A stretch of 64,000 nucleotides of DNA from Tannerellaceae bacterium (lineage in GTDB: Bacteria; Bacteroidota; Bacteroidia; Bacteroidales; Tannerellaceae), in NCBI GenBank assembly GCA_031257015.1, contig JAIRPK010000062.1, positions 1-64,000 of the forward strand, in the 5' to 3' direction. Below are positions 17,871 to 26,676 of the stretch, piece after piece; within the stretch, counting starts at the first letter, position 1, and every line of letters begins with the position of its first letter. The position numbers and the translations under genes are program-made. The notes beneath the pieces were generated by a model. That model was given only the letters and a program-made list of their open reading frames with translations, was not told the origin of the DNA and made no database searches.

Positions 17871-18797
17871 TTATTTGTCGGATAGCTCGAAGGGCTGCTG
17901 TCCAATCAGGTTGCCGTCTGCGAATATGTCTGCCCTGTACGTGCCGGGAGAGAGGTATTCTTCAATGTCCCAGTACATCGTAACTGATTGTTCTTCGCCG
18001 TCGTATTCGATGATGCGCTTCATCGAGTAGTTGATTTCCCGGCCTTCAAAGGGGAAGATGTTCGAGCGGTTTTTTACGAGGATGTCGTCGTCCGGCTTTT
18101 TGATGCGGACGTAGATGGTTTTTTCGCCGGTGGGGGCGGTTATGTTCCTGGCGATGCGGAAGGTGACGACGAATTGCGTCATTTGCTTGATGCGCTTGAC
18201 GGTTTTTCCTCTTTCGTTGGTTGCGATGATGGTGATGTTTGTTGCGTCGAGGCGGCTGGCGAGGGTGACTCTTTCAGTTTGTTTTTCCAGTTCTTTTTCG
18301 ATCTTCTCTTTTTCGCTGCTGACGGTTTGATAGCGGCGTTCGGCCTGGTTTTTCTCTCTGGTCAGACGTTCGTTGGCGGTGTTGAGCGAATCGATCTGGA
18401 CGACGTAGCCGCGCATGATTTTTCTCAGCGTTTCCAATTCGTTCTTCAGCTCGTTGATGCGCTTGGAGTTGGTGGCTTTCACGGTGCGAAGCTCTTCCAT
18501 CAGTTGTTGCACTTTGGCTTGCTCGGTGGTGAGGAGGGAGAAGAGGGAGTCGTTGCCGATTTTGAACATGTTTCCCTCGAACTGCATCGAGAGCTGGTCG
18601 TATTCTTTGTTAAGTTCGCCAAATTCCATTTCGAGTTTGTGCGCTTCCCGCAGATTGTCCATGTCTTGCCTTAGCCGGCGAGTGTTGTACCACCAGCCGA
18701 AAAGAACGGCGGCCAAGATGATTGCTGTGACAATGGCGAGCGTGTATTTATTCATGCTCCTGTTTGTTTTTTCCTTATTTGTTATGTCTGTACTCAT
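17871..18797 (-). CDS. Membrane-anchored coiled-coil protein, unknown function
   Basis: A single transmembrane segment at residues about 18-37 is followed by a long coiled coil (about 40-185) rich in Glu, Lys and Leu, with LRKIMRGYVVQIDSLNTANERL in the middle. The C-terminal 110 residues are beta-rich (FVVTFRIARNITAPTGEKTIYVRIKKPD, then YMKRIIEYDG-like and a final FADGNLIGQQPFELSDK) and probably lie in the periplasm. I have seen similar uncharacterised proteins in Bacteroidales. It may span the periplasm as a spacer or scaffold, but this is speculation. Confidence 0.75.
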   Translation of the reverse strand: MSTDITNKEKTNRSMNKYTLAIVTAIILAAVLFGWWYNTRRLRQDMDNLREAHKLEMEFGELNKEYDQLSMQFEGNMFKIGNDSLFSLLTTEQAKVQQLMEELRTVKATNSKRINELKNELETLRKIMRGYVVQIDSLNTANERLTREKNQAERRYQTVSSEKEKIEKELEKQTERVTLASRLDATNITIIATNERGKTVKRIKQMTQFVVTFRIARNITAPTGEKTIYVRIKKPDDDILVKNRSNIFPFEGREINYSMKRIIEYDGEEQSVTMYWDIEEYLSPGTYRADIFADGNLIGQQPFELSDK

Positions 18798-18830
18798 TAT
18801 ATATTTATTGTATTGTTATTATTATGTGTG

Positions 18831-18838
18831 CAAAGATA
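18831..18838 (-). promoter_or_regulatory. -7 box for the coiled-coil gene
   Basis: The minus strand reads TATCTTTG, 33 bases before the ATG at 18797. The remaining spacer up to 19168 shows only short ORFs without support. Confidence 0.5.
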
Positions 18839-19168
18839 ATAGATTATATCCGGGACGCTTGCATGTGGAAGCCTTTCCTGCTTGATCGCGGAGGGGTATT
18901 CCATGTGGTTGTGCCGGCGTTGTTGCGGATTGGTTCGCCGGCGGGAAGATATTGGGTTAACTTCCTGAATATGCTCTTGTATTTACAGAGTTTACACTGC
19001 AATTAATAAATGAATGGAGGTATTGTTGTGCTGGATAATGGTGGAAAGTTTATCAGGAGGTTTATCTGCAAGGGGGATGAAATGAACTTGAAAATGTTTG
19101 CCTGAATGGTTATGTGGGGCTTCTGAAAATTGTTTCTTCTTTGTGTGACTTTTTACGAAAAAAAGCAA

Positions 19169-19196
19169 AGGTTGGGAAACTCACGTCTCCCAACCT
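19169..19196 (-). terminator. Terminator after the 2098-residue protein gene
   Basis: A 9-bp stem (AGGTTGGGA/TCCCAACCT) with a 10-base loop. On the minus strand it is followed by TTGCTTTTTTTC, a good U tract. Confidence 0.85.
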
Positions 19197-19255
19197 TCTT
19201 TTGTACAACTACAAGTTATTTATCTTGAGTGAACAAAGTAAACAAACAAATGAAG

Positions 19256-22200
19256 CTACTTCAATAGAACTTTTTCGATAAATGTCTCTCCTCGAACTTT
19301 GGTTAGTACGATGTGTACACCATGGGAGGAGAGGCGAACGGACTTTTCGGTCGTGTTCAGTCCCTTTTCTTTATAAATAGCTTTTCCAAGCATGTCGTAA
19401 ACCTCTACGCTCTGTATCGGGTCGCTGTTTGAACGGAGAAGCAGGCCGTCGGGGGTTACGCTGACGGCGATGTTGGGTTGGACAGTTGTTGCCTCAGTAT
19501 CGGTGAACGTTATGCCTTGCCCGGTATAGGTTATGTCCATTGTGAAGCGGTCGTTAATTTCGCCGGCTTTGGCGACCGTGAATGTGTAGGATGGCGCGGC
19601 GCTGATGTCTATGTGCTTGTTGGTTTGCTTGTCCTGAAGGATGACTTTGTGGCCGAACGTGTCGTAATTGTCGAACGTTAGCTTGACTTCGCCTGCCGCG
19701 GTGGCGATGATGCCGAGCTTGATGGGCTGCATCCCGAAGTATTCGTTGCTGTTGACGGCCAGGGCATCGTTCATGGCTGAGAATGTATATACGGCCAGGG
19801 GCATGTCGTCGCGGATGATGACGGGCATGTCTTCACGGTCAATTGCATGGCTGGTTTGTGGGGCATATACCAGGGCGGCGTAGGCTTTATTGCCGTTCTG
19901 GGAAACCTGTATGTGCAGCACGCCGCCGACGGCAACGGAGTTGGAGCGGAGGGAATAGCTTGTGCCGTCAGCAACTGTTCTTGTATGGTTGGGGGATATG
20001 TTCAAGCTGGTGACATTGGCGCGGACGCTTCTGACGATGAATGATTGCAAGGGGGGGATCAGTTCGGGTGTGCTGGATAGCGGAGCCGCGGCGTTCGCAA
20101 CATATCGGTTGCCGTTCTCAAGTGCGATTTGAGAAACGAAGCCGTCGTTTGGAAGGCCGCTCCAGGTGTAGTAACCGTTGGCGATGTTTGACGTGTTGGC
20201 CTGGTAGAAATCACTGAAGTTCAGGTAAGCCATGTAGGGGTTTACTACTTGCAGAAGGTTGTTGGAGCCGGTTGTGCCGCTTTGGATAACAGGAAGAGTG
20301 TTGCCTGATATGTTGTCGGTAATAAACTTTTTAGAGCCGGAGAAGCGGAGGGTTGCGTCTTGCGTGACGGTCGTTTTGGTGACTTTCAGGTTGAAGGCGC
20401 GACCAAGACCCAGGGTCTGGGAAGTATTGGCAAAGGAGGCGGTGAAACGATTTGCCACGGCTTGTGGATTGCTTGCGTTAGGATCGGGATTTGCCTGCTG
20501 GAAGTAGTTCATGAAGACGTCGCCGCCGGTTGCCGAGTATCTGTAATCTCCGGAGGTCATGTTTGTCAGCGGGGCAGACCACATGACGTAGCGGTCAAGC
20601 TCGGTGGGCTTGAGCTTTATCTCTACCGTTGCATAGTCATAGTTGTTGATGAGGCCTTGCTGGTTCTTGAGTTGGGCGCGGTCTTTCATCGTGATGTTCT
20701 TTGCTTTGGCAGTTCCTGTGATTTCGGGGAATTTGTTGACTTGCGAAGGAATGATGACGTTCGTGCAGCGGGTCGGGGCGTAAGAGACTGGGGTGGTTCC
20801 GCTGCCGCTTGCGTTGACTTTTGCCCAGTTGCGCGGGTTGTGCCAGTCGTTGCTGATGTCTCCTGTCCAGATAAGGTCGCCGCTGTTTGCTGTGTAATAG
20901 ACGGTGAACTTCCCTTTCTCGTAGTCATATCCGGTTATGTTGGGCTTGACGTAATAGACTAGTTCGCCCGTCACGCTTATGTTGGATGGGGCGCTTATCT
21001 GTGTTGTTTCGTTGGAGGCAAACCATATAAAGCTGACTCCTGCCGGATTAGCTTTCAGATTGGGGGTATATGGTTCGCATCCGCCTGCTGCGCCGTTTGA
21101 ATCTTCAAGTATATAGATATTAATCGTTGCGGAAGTGGGCAGGCCGGTGCTTGGATTAGTTATCGTATATGTGAACTGGTCTATTTGAGTTGCCGGCGAG
21201 CTGTTGCTGACGTAGATAATCTTTTTGTTCGTTCCTGTTCCGATGATGCTTGCGGTTCCGGATAGAGGCTGAGTAATTGTCAGTGTGTTTAGATTGGCGC
21301 CGGAGATAGCATCGTTAGCAAGGGCGTCTATCTCCACAGCATGGTACTTCTGTACGGAAACGTAGTCGTTCTTCAGTCCGAAACAGCTGTTGACCATGAA
21401 TGGCAATGAAATAGGTGCTGCACAGCCGAGCGAGTCGCGTACTTCGATAGTATGTGATGCTCCGGCAGTTATCGTGAATCGCGTGGAGATAGGCTGCCAT
21501 GAGCCGGCTCCATCCAATCGTATTTGTGGTTTGAAACCATTGGCCGTTACCCATACCTGCACTCCGCTACCGTTGTCGCATGATGGGCTTTGTAGAATCG
21601 TTGCGCCGGTGAACTTGCGATAAACGTTGATTGTTCGTGTGCTTGAGCAGCTTGCATCGGCTATTGTGCCGGTAATGGTTAGCGTGGCGTTGGCAGTTAG
21701 ATTTGGGAGCACTTTGAATGCAAGGCTTGTTGAGTTGCTTCCGGCCGCGATGGTGACATTTGAAGGCATGGCACTGCCGTCCGCTTTGACTACATAGTTG
21801 GAGAAGCCGTTTGAATAGGTCAGATTAATTATTCGCGCTTGAGTATTGTTGGTTGGATACTCGAATGTCAAGGTGCCTGTTCCGCAATCTTCATAAAAGG
21901 GGTAGGAATCTCCCACGTCGGAACTGTTTACAGTGTTCTTGATGGTCAGGCCGGTGGAGCGAGTGATGGTGAACTTGCCAGGTTCAAAGATTTTCGACGG
22001 GTTGTTCAGCTCCGGACGGACATAATATATGGTAGTGGGATTGTCGGACAAATTCACTTCAGGGGAGGGGCCTTGGGCAAAACTGCTTCCGCCGGGATCG
22101 TTGTACCAGAGGAAGTTGTAAATGTTTGTGTTCGTTTTCAGCTGGGGCTTATAGGTTGTTCCGCAGCTGAATGAACCGTTCTCGTCGTCCAGCACGCATA

Positions 22201-25200
22201 CATATACTTTGCCGATTTGCTCTGCTCCGTTATATGCCACTTTGTATTCAAAGCTGTCCAGTTGCATTGCCGGTGTGCTTGTGTTTGAACTTGAGTAGCG
22301 GATATTGTTCCCGGTCATGCTTATATCTCCGGATGAAGGAAATGATGAGAATGAGAGGGATGAGGCTGTAAGTCCGGAGGGCTGGTCGTTGGCAAGGACG
22401 TTTATATCCACGGTGTAGCCTTTTTGAACCGTGTAGTAGTCGTTGTTGGCAGCGAGGCAGGGTTGTGTTTCTACTTTCACGGGGTTGGACATGGAGCGGC
22501 AGTTGTAATTTCCGATGTGGGGTTCGTCAGCTATGGCGAGCCGGTAATAACCGGGTTGGGTAGCCGAGTAAGTGAGGGTGGGAATAGCAGTGGAAGGGAA
22601 GCTTGTTTCTTGTGCAATGCTCCATCCCATTTGGCTTTCGTCATACGGGTTTCCTGTAAGTGGTATTCTGTACCATCTGGCAATAAGGGGATTGCTGAAC
22701 GGGTTTTCCAAATTGCCGTCACTGACTGTGCCGGTTAGTGTGACGCTGCCGCCTCCGCCGTCGCATAATTTGCCGGATTGCGAAACGGTTATCGTTGGAG
22801 AGCAAAGGCGGACTTCTATATCGTCAATAGCGAAGTCATTACCGTTCTGGATGGTTGAAATGTCCCAAACGTCGAAGTATATGTCTCTGTCAGCATATTC
22901 AGTCGGCACGCTGAATTTGAAACCGTAAAGCAACCATTTGTAGGCGGGCCTGTTATCGTCATTATGGGGAATATCGTGGTAAGTGCTGCCGGAATCCCAA
23001 GCGTTTCTGCTCATCAATGGTTTGGCATAGAAGGTTGCGAGAACGTCGTCGATTGTCTTGTCTGGCTTAACTGTGAAGACTCTCCATCTCATTTGCGCGT
23101 CGCAGCCTCTTGTCCAGAACGAAAAATTGAGGTCTAGCCCGGCGCATAGTTTGCCGATTTTCTGTTTGTACAACTGTGTGAATTCTGTGTTGCCATTTGC
23201 GATGAACATGCGCCCTGTATTCGGATCATTCTGACTGGTGTGATCGTCCATAAACCAATGTGCTGCCCATGCGGTTTGAGTGACGCCGTGTTTGGCCAGG
23301 GCATAAGTGTTTTCATCCCAAAGGGTAATCCCAGTACCGTAGTCGCTGCGGGCAAATCTATAACCAGTCATATCGCTCGCCAGACCTGTTTGGCTGAAAA
23401 CATCGTTCGCGTTGCCGTAGCTGTCGAAATCTTCTTTCCAGAGCAATGTTCCTGCTGTGGCACAAGCTGTGTAAGGGGGTTGGCAGTCGCCTCCCATGTT
23501 AAGCGTAACATGGACGCGAGGTAATGTCCATCCGTAAGCTTCAATATGCGGTTCTGCCCACCATTCTTGTGTACCGCTGCCGTCTTTTATTACTGTTAAT
23601 GTATTGACATTCGCTCCATTTGTTACAATGCTGCCATTGACTGATGCGTTGTACCAGTTGTATTTCACGCCCGTTACGGCGTTAAAGCCAATGACAACTG
23701 TCGCTCCGTCGCAGGCAAAATATTCTCTGGAGCTTGGAGATGCGTTATAGATGAAGAGCGTGATGCTTTGCGTCTGCTGGCACCAGTTGCTTTGGTCTGT
23801 AATGGTGATGGTGTATTGTACTATGGCGAATGTTTGGCCGGCTTTGAGGCTATATTGCTTGCTGGGGATGCTAACGGCGTTTCCTGATACTGTTATGTTT
23901 GAGAAGATGGGAAGGCTTCCGCCGTTACCGTTATTAATTTCCTGTACGCCTCCTCCGGGCGTGAGGTCTGTTGCTATGCAGGTGGCTCTGACGCTTCCTG
24001 TCTGTCCTGTAAAAGTAGTGGTGCGACCTTGGAAAATGGCCTGGTTGTTGAGTGTTGGGAGGCTTATGGTTGCGCTGCCGTTAATGTTTAGTTTAAAATT
24101 GGCGCAGGTGGAGAGCTTGACGATACTGGCTTTGCCGTAGCCAACATCGTCGGTGCTACGGGTCATTCCGCCAGCAAAGAAACCGTCATTCAATCCGGCT
24201 ATTTTCAGGCTGGAGCCATACGGGTACGGGGCGCCGGTTATAGGCGTTTGGCTGACTGTGCTTCCGGTTTGCGTAAGTCCGTACATGCGATATGTGTCAT
24301 TTGTTGAAAAGTCGCCGTTAGAGGCTGCTAACTGGCGCAAAGCTCCCAGATAATAATAGTTGCCGGTTGGAGCACCGATTGGAGGTTGCATACGGAGGGG
24401 GGAAAGATATGCCTTGTCAATGGGCTTTACAGGGATGGCGAAGCCAGGGCCAACTGTTCCGTTGAACTTGGCTCTGAAAAGTGCGTTCCCCCACCATCCG
24501 TAGTCGGGGTAAACGGAATTTAAACGGCTGCCGATGAAATAATATCCATCGGTGGATGGAGTAATTGAATAGCCGCTGGCTTCACCTACTACTGTATAGT
24601 CGGATGGAAGCTGGGGTAGCAAACTCCGCAGCAAGGGGCTGAGTGCTGTAAAGGTAAAGCCGTAGATATTGTTGTGGCTAAATATTCCAGTGGGAGAAGC
24701 ATCTATATTAAACATATAGTCGCGGGAAATAGCTACGAATTGCGTCTTGTTATCGTTATCCTGATACAGGTCTTCTATTTCGCGGAAATGTGAATTTTCA
24801 TTCAAACCGCTACTGAATACTTCTACTCGCTTGTCCTTGGCAAGCGTAGGGGCGTTATTGCCATTGAGCGTGTATTTTCTTAGCATGGTTATTCCGTAAC
24901 TCTGTCTGTCGTCGGCATTGTCAGTGTCTCTGTTGCCGGAATATCCGTGTATTGACCTGTCGCAGCCGACAACGATATATCCGCTGCCGTCAGGCAATTT
25001 ATATCCGTCGCTGGGGTATCTTCCGCGATCTATTCTTTGATTGGTCACTACTCCGGCTGCTGAAATCCTGACAACCCATACGCCGTTTGTAAGATCAGGG
25101 CCTCTTCCGCCTGTTGACCAGTTAAATTCGGCAAGGGAAGGACTTACGTTGGCGTCAATTACTTGCCCGAACGCAATATAGCCGCCGTCGGGTGTTTTGA

Positions 25201-25552
25201 AGGCGAAGCGGAAGTGGGCTTTAATGCCATTGCCGTTATTGGCAGGGGTATAATTCAACTTGCTCTGGTCGAAAGGAACGATGATGCTTCTTATTGTATT
25301 GCCGGACTCGTCAAATTCAACGATAAGTCCTTTTTTGACATCTGCTCCGCTACTGTTGTCGTTCCAGGCTTGTCCGGCGGCAACATAAGTTCCGTTGTCC
25401 GTAGGTTTGATTTGGCGAATAAGGCCGGGGCCGAAGGTGGCCTTCTTCCATATAGCGTCCAAACTCGTCATGGGGTGCTGGGCGTAAATTGCAATCTGTG
25501 TTATACACAGGAATAATGCGGCAATTGCCGCTTTGTGAAAAATGCGTTTCAT
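19256..25552 (-). CDS. Giant (2098 aa) secreted protein with type IX sorting domain
   Basis: A signal peptide (residues 1-24, ending I-Y-A-Q) starts the protein. Residues about 30-480 look like a repeat-rich propeller-type region; about 720-940 form a jelly-roll-like domain (EDFDSYGNANDVF to FAIDDIEVRLC) resembling choice-of-anchor or MAM-type modules; two cadherin/VCBS-like modules follow, each with V-x-V-L-A-N-D or I-D-A-L-A-N-D. The C-terminus (VEVYDMLGKAIYKEKG to the final K-V-L-L-K) is a type A sorting domain recognised by the type IX system encoded elsewhere in the window. The last 700 residues closely resemble the protein starting at 60327. A surface adhesin or coat role is likely but inferred. 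Confidence 0.88.
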   Translation of the reverse strand: MKRIFHKAAIAALFLCITQIAIYAQHPMTSLDAIWKKATFGPGLIRQIKPTDNGTYVAAGQAWNDNSSGADVKKGLIVEFDESGNTIRSIIVPFDQSKLNYTPANNGNGIKAHFRFAFKTPDGGYIAFGQVIDANVSPSLAEFNWSTGGRGPDLTNGVWVVRISAAGVVTNQRIDRGRYPSDGYKLPDGSGYIVVGCDRSIHGYSGNRDTDNADDRQSYGITMLRKYTLNGNNAPTLAKDKRVEVFSSGLNENSHFREIEDLYQDNDNKTQFVAISRDYMFNIDASPTGIFSHNNIYGFTFTALSPLLRSLLPQLPSDYTVVGEASGYSITPSTDGYYFIGSRLNSVYPDYGWWGNALFRAKFNGTVGPGFAIPVKPIDKAYLSPLRMQPPIGAPTGNYYYLGALRQLAASNGDFSTNDTYRMYGLTQTGSTVSQTPITGAPYPYGSSLKIAGLNDGFFAGGMTRSTDDVGYGKASIVKLSTCANFKLNINGSATISLPTLNNQAIFQGRTTTFTGQTGSVRATCIATDLTPGGGVQEINNGNGGSLPIFSNITVSGNAVSIPSKQYSLKAGQTFAIVQYTITITDQSNWCQQTQSITLFIYNASPSSREYFACDGATVVIGFNAVTGVKYNWYNASVNGSIVTNGANVNTLTVIKDGSGTQEWWAEPHIEAYGWTLPRVHVTLNMGGDCQPPYTACATAGTLLWKEDFDSYGNANDVFSQTGLASDMTGYRFARSDYGTGITLWDENTYALAKHGVTQTAWAAHWFMDDHTSQNDPNTGRMFIANGNTEFTQLYKQKIGKLCAGLDLNFSFWTRGCDAQMRWRVFTVKPDKTIDDVLATFYAKPLMSRNAWDSGSTYHDIPHNDDNRPAYKWLLYGFKFSVPTEYADRDIYFDVWDISTIQNGNDFAIDDIEVRLCSPTITVSQSGKLCDGGGGSVTLTGTVSDGNLENPFSNPLIARWYRIPLTGNPYDESQMGWSIAQETSFPSTAIPTLTYSATQPGYYRLAIADEPHIGNYNCRSMSNPVKVETQPCLAANNDYYTVQKGYTVDINVLANDQPSGLTASSLSFSSFPSSGDISMTGNNIRYSSSNTSTPAMQLDSFEYKVAYNGAEQIGKVYVCVLDDENGSFSCGTTYKPQLKTNTNIYNFLWYNDPGGSSFAQGPSPEVNLSDNPTTIYYVRPELNNPSKIFEPGKFTITRSTGLTIKNTVNSSDVGDSYPFYEDCGTGTLTFEYPTNNTQARIINLTYSNGFSNYVVKADGSAMPSNVTIAAGSNSTSLAFKVLPNLTANATLTITGTIADASCSSTRTINVYRKFTGATILQSPSCDNGSGVQVWVTANGFKPQIRLDGAGSWQPISTRFTITAGASHTIEVRDSLGCAAPISLPFMVNSCFGLKNDYVSVQKYHAVEIDALANDAISGANLNTLTITQPLSGTASIIGTGTNKKIIYVSNSSPATQIDQFTYTITNPSTGLPTSATINIYILEDSNGAAGGCEPYTPNLKANPAGVSFIWFASNETTQISAPSNISVTGELVYYVKPNITGYDYEKGKFTVYYTANSGDLIWTGDISNDWHNPRNWAKVNASGSGTTPVSYAPTRCTNVIIPSQVNKFPEITGTAKAKNITMKDRAQLKNQQGLINNYDYATVEIKLKPTELDRYVMWSAPLTNMTSGDYRYSATGGDVFMNYFQQANPDPNASNPQAVANRFTASFANTSQTLGLGRAFNLKVTKTTVTQDATLRFSGSKKFITDNISGNTLPVIQSGTTGSNNLLQVVNPYMAYLNFSDFYQANTSNIANGYYTWSGLPNDGFVSQIALENGNRYVANAAAPLSSTPELIPPLQSFIVRSVRANVTSLNISPNHTRTVADGTSYSLRSNSVAVGGVLHIQVSQNGNKAYAALVYAPQTSHAIDREDMPVIIRDDMPLAVYTFSAMNDALAVNSNEYFGMQPIKLGIIATAAGEVKLTFDNYDTFGHKVILQDKQTNKHIDISAAPSYTFTVAKAGEINDRFTMDITYTGQGITFTDTEATTVQPNIAVSVTPDGLLLRSNSDPIQSVEVYDMLGKAIYKEKGLNTTEKSVRLSSHGVHIVLTKVRGETFIEKVLLK

Positions 25553-26393
25553 ATCTGTACTAATTATGAGTGTTTTATTTACGTTGTTGTGTTTTTATTC
25601 TTTATGTGTTTTCTGGCTGCAAGGGGGAGTGTGGGGGGGTACTCACTTCCTCCCGGAGCTAGCCGCCTATGTCTTTGCAGGACAGGGAAATTAGTCTCGT
25701 GACTGCTTGCTCGCTTCTGTGACTCGCCTTATGAGACGGGGCGCTTGACAGAAGGAAGGCGTAGCATGGGCACGAACGGGAATATTTGTTTGCTTCATTC
25801 ATTATGTATATAGGGCCATGTGTTAATTATGCGATATGCAGTCTTGCTCAAAAAAAACGATTGGAAGGACGTTTGCGGTTAACCTTCCGATGCAATTGGA
25901 AGTTTGCCTTTGGGAAACGTTGGCATCCGCCGGATGGGCGGGGATGTTTATATGTCGTTATATATCTTTTTGTACGGGTTTGAGGACGATTTTTTTGTGT
26001 TTAATGAGGTCAAATGGGCTTTTTATGAGGGGAGGGAGAGTGTGAAGCGGGACTTCTTGTTTTTGATTGTATTTCTTGAGTGCATGTGGAAATTATATTA
26101 TGTGGATGACAGGGTGTGCAGGCGCCGAACGGAAGGAAAAAGAGAATGTTTTTGTCTGTATTTTCCCGGACGGCATTGTTTTGATGAAAGTGTAAGTGCT
26201 CTTGAGTGGCAGGATCATTTCGTTGACTTTTTTTGGGTACGTGAATAGTTTTTTAATGATGGACAAAGGTAAATAAGTGAAATCGTATTTACAAGTGATA
26301 TGTAAAAAAACATTTATCGGCTGATCTTTTGCTCTCTTTCAGAGCTGTGCCGAAAGGGAGGTTTGCAGTGTTGTGCTTGCCGTTTTAGGTTCC
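25553..26393. other. Long spacer upstream of the giant gene
   Basis: About 840 bases with no convincing gene. A plus-strand ORF at 25904-26248 (114 codons) overlaps two other open frames and has no family features. A promoter-like pair on the minus strand, TTG (26292-26294) N20 TACCTTTG (26264-26271), could start a transcript that runs 700 bases before the giant gene's ATG, either as a long leader or as a separate RNA. Confidence 0.4.
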
Positions 26394-26603
26394 GAACATC
26401 TCACGAGACGCTCTGAACGTTTCACGAGACGCTCCGAGCGTTTCACGAGACACTCCGAACGTTTCACGAGACGCTCTGAACGTTTCACGAGACACTCTGA
26501 ACGTTTCACGAGACGCTCCGAACATCTCACGAGATGCTCGGAACATCTCACGAGACACTCCGAACGTTTCACGAGACGCTCTGTACACTTGCTTAGACGG
26601 AAA
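26394..26603. repeat. Array A3: nine perfect-phase 21-bp units plus a decayed tenth
   Basis: Each unit is close to GAACGTTTCACGAGACGCTC plus one base; variable sites are A/G at position 5, C/T at 7 and the last four bases. The core CGTTTC-AC-GAGACG is a dyad that pairs fully in RNA with one G-U. Unit starts are exactly 21 bases apart from 26394; the tenth unit (26583-26603) is degenerate. The array lies beyond the terminator of the susCD operon. It gives a heptad-repeat ORF on both strands, a side effect of the 21-bp period. Confidence 0.93.
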
Positions 26604-26625
26604 TTCCTGCTTCCGGACTATAAAA

Positions 26626-26656
26626 AAAAGCTGCCCAGGGGATTTGGACAGCTTTT
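26626..26656 (-). terminator. Terminator of the susC-susD operon
   Basis: AAAAGCTGTCCA and TGGGCAGCTTTT (minus strand) pair over 12 positions with one G-U and a 7-base loop, followed by eight T in total. Confidence 0.85.
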
Positions 26657-26676
26657 GAAACTTCTTCTTTGTTTTC

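Noticed and set aside
19010..19105. 31-codon plus-strand ORF
   Set aside because: No promoter box at a plausible distance and no recognisable features.
25660..25760. Possible tRNA-like region
   Set aside because: No cloverleaf with T-arm GTTC and paired acceptor could be formed.
25904..26248. 114-codon plus-strand ORF
   Set aside because: Overlaps two other open frames and has odd composition, no signal and no promoter.
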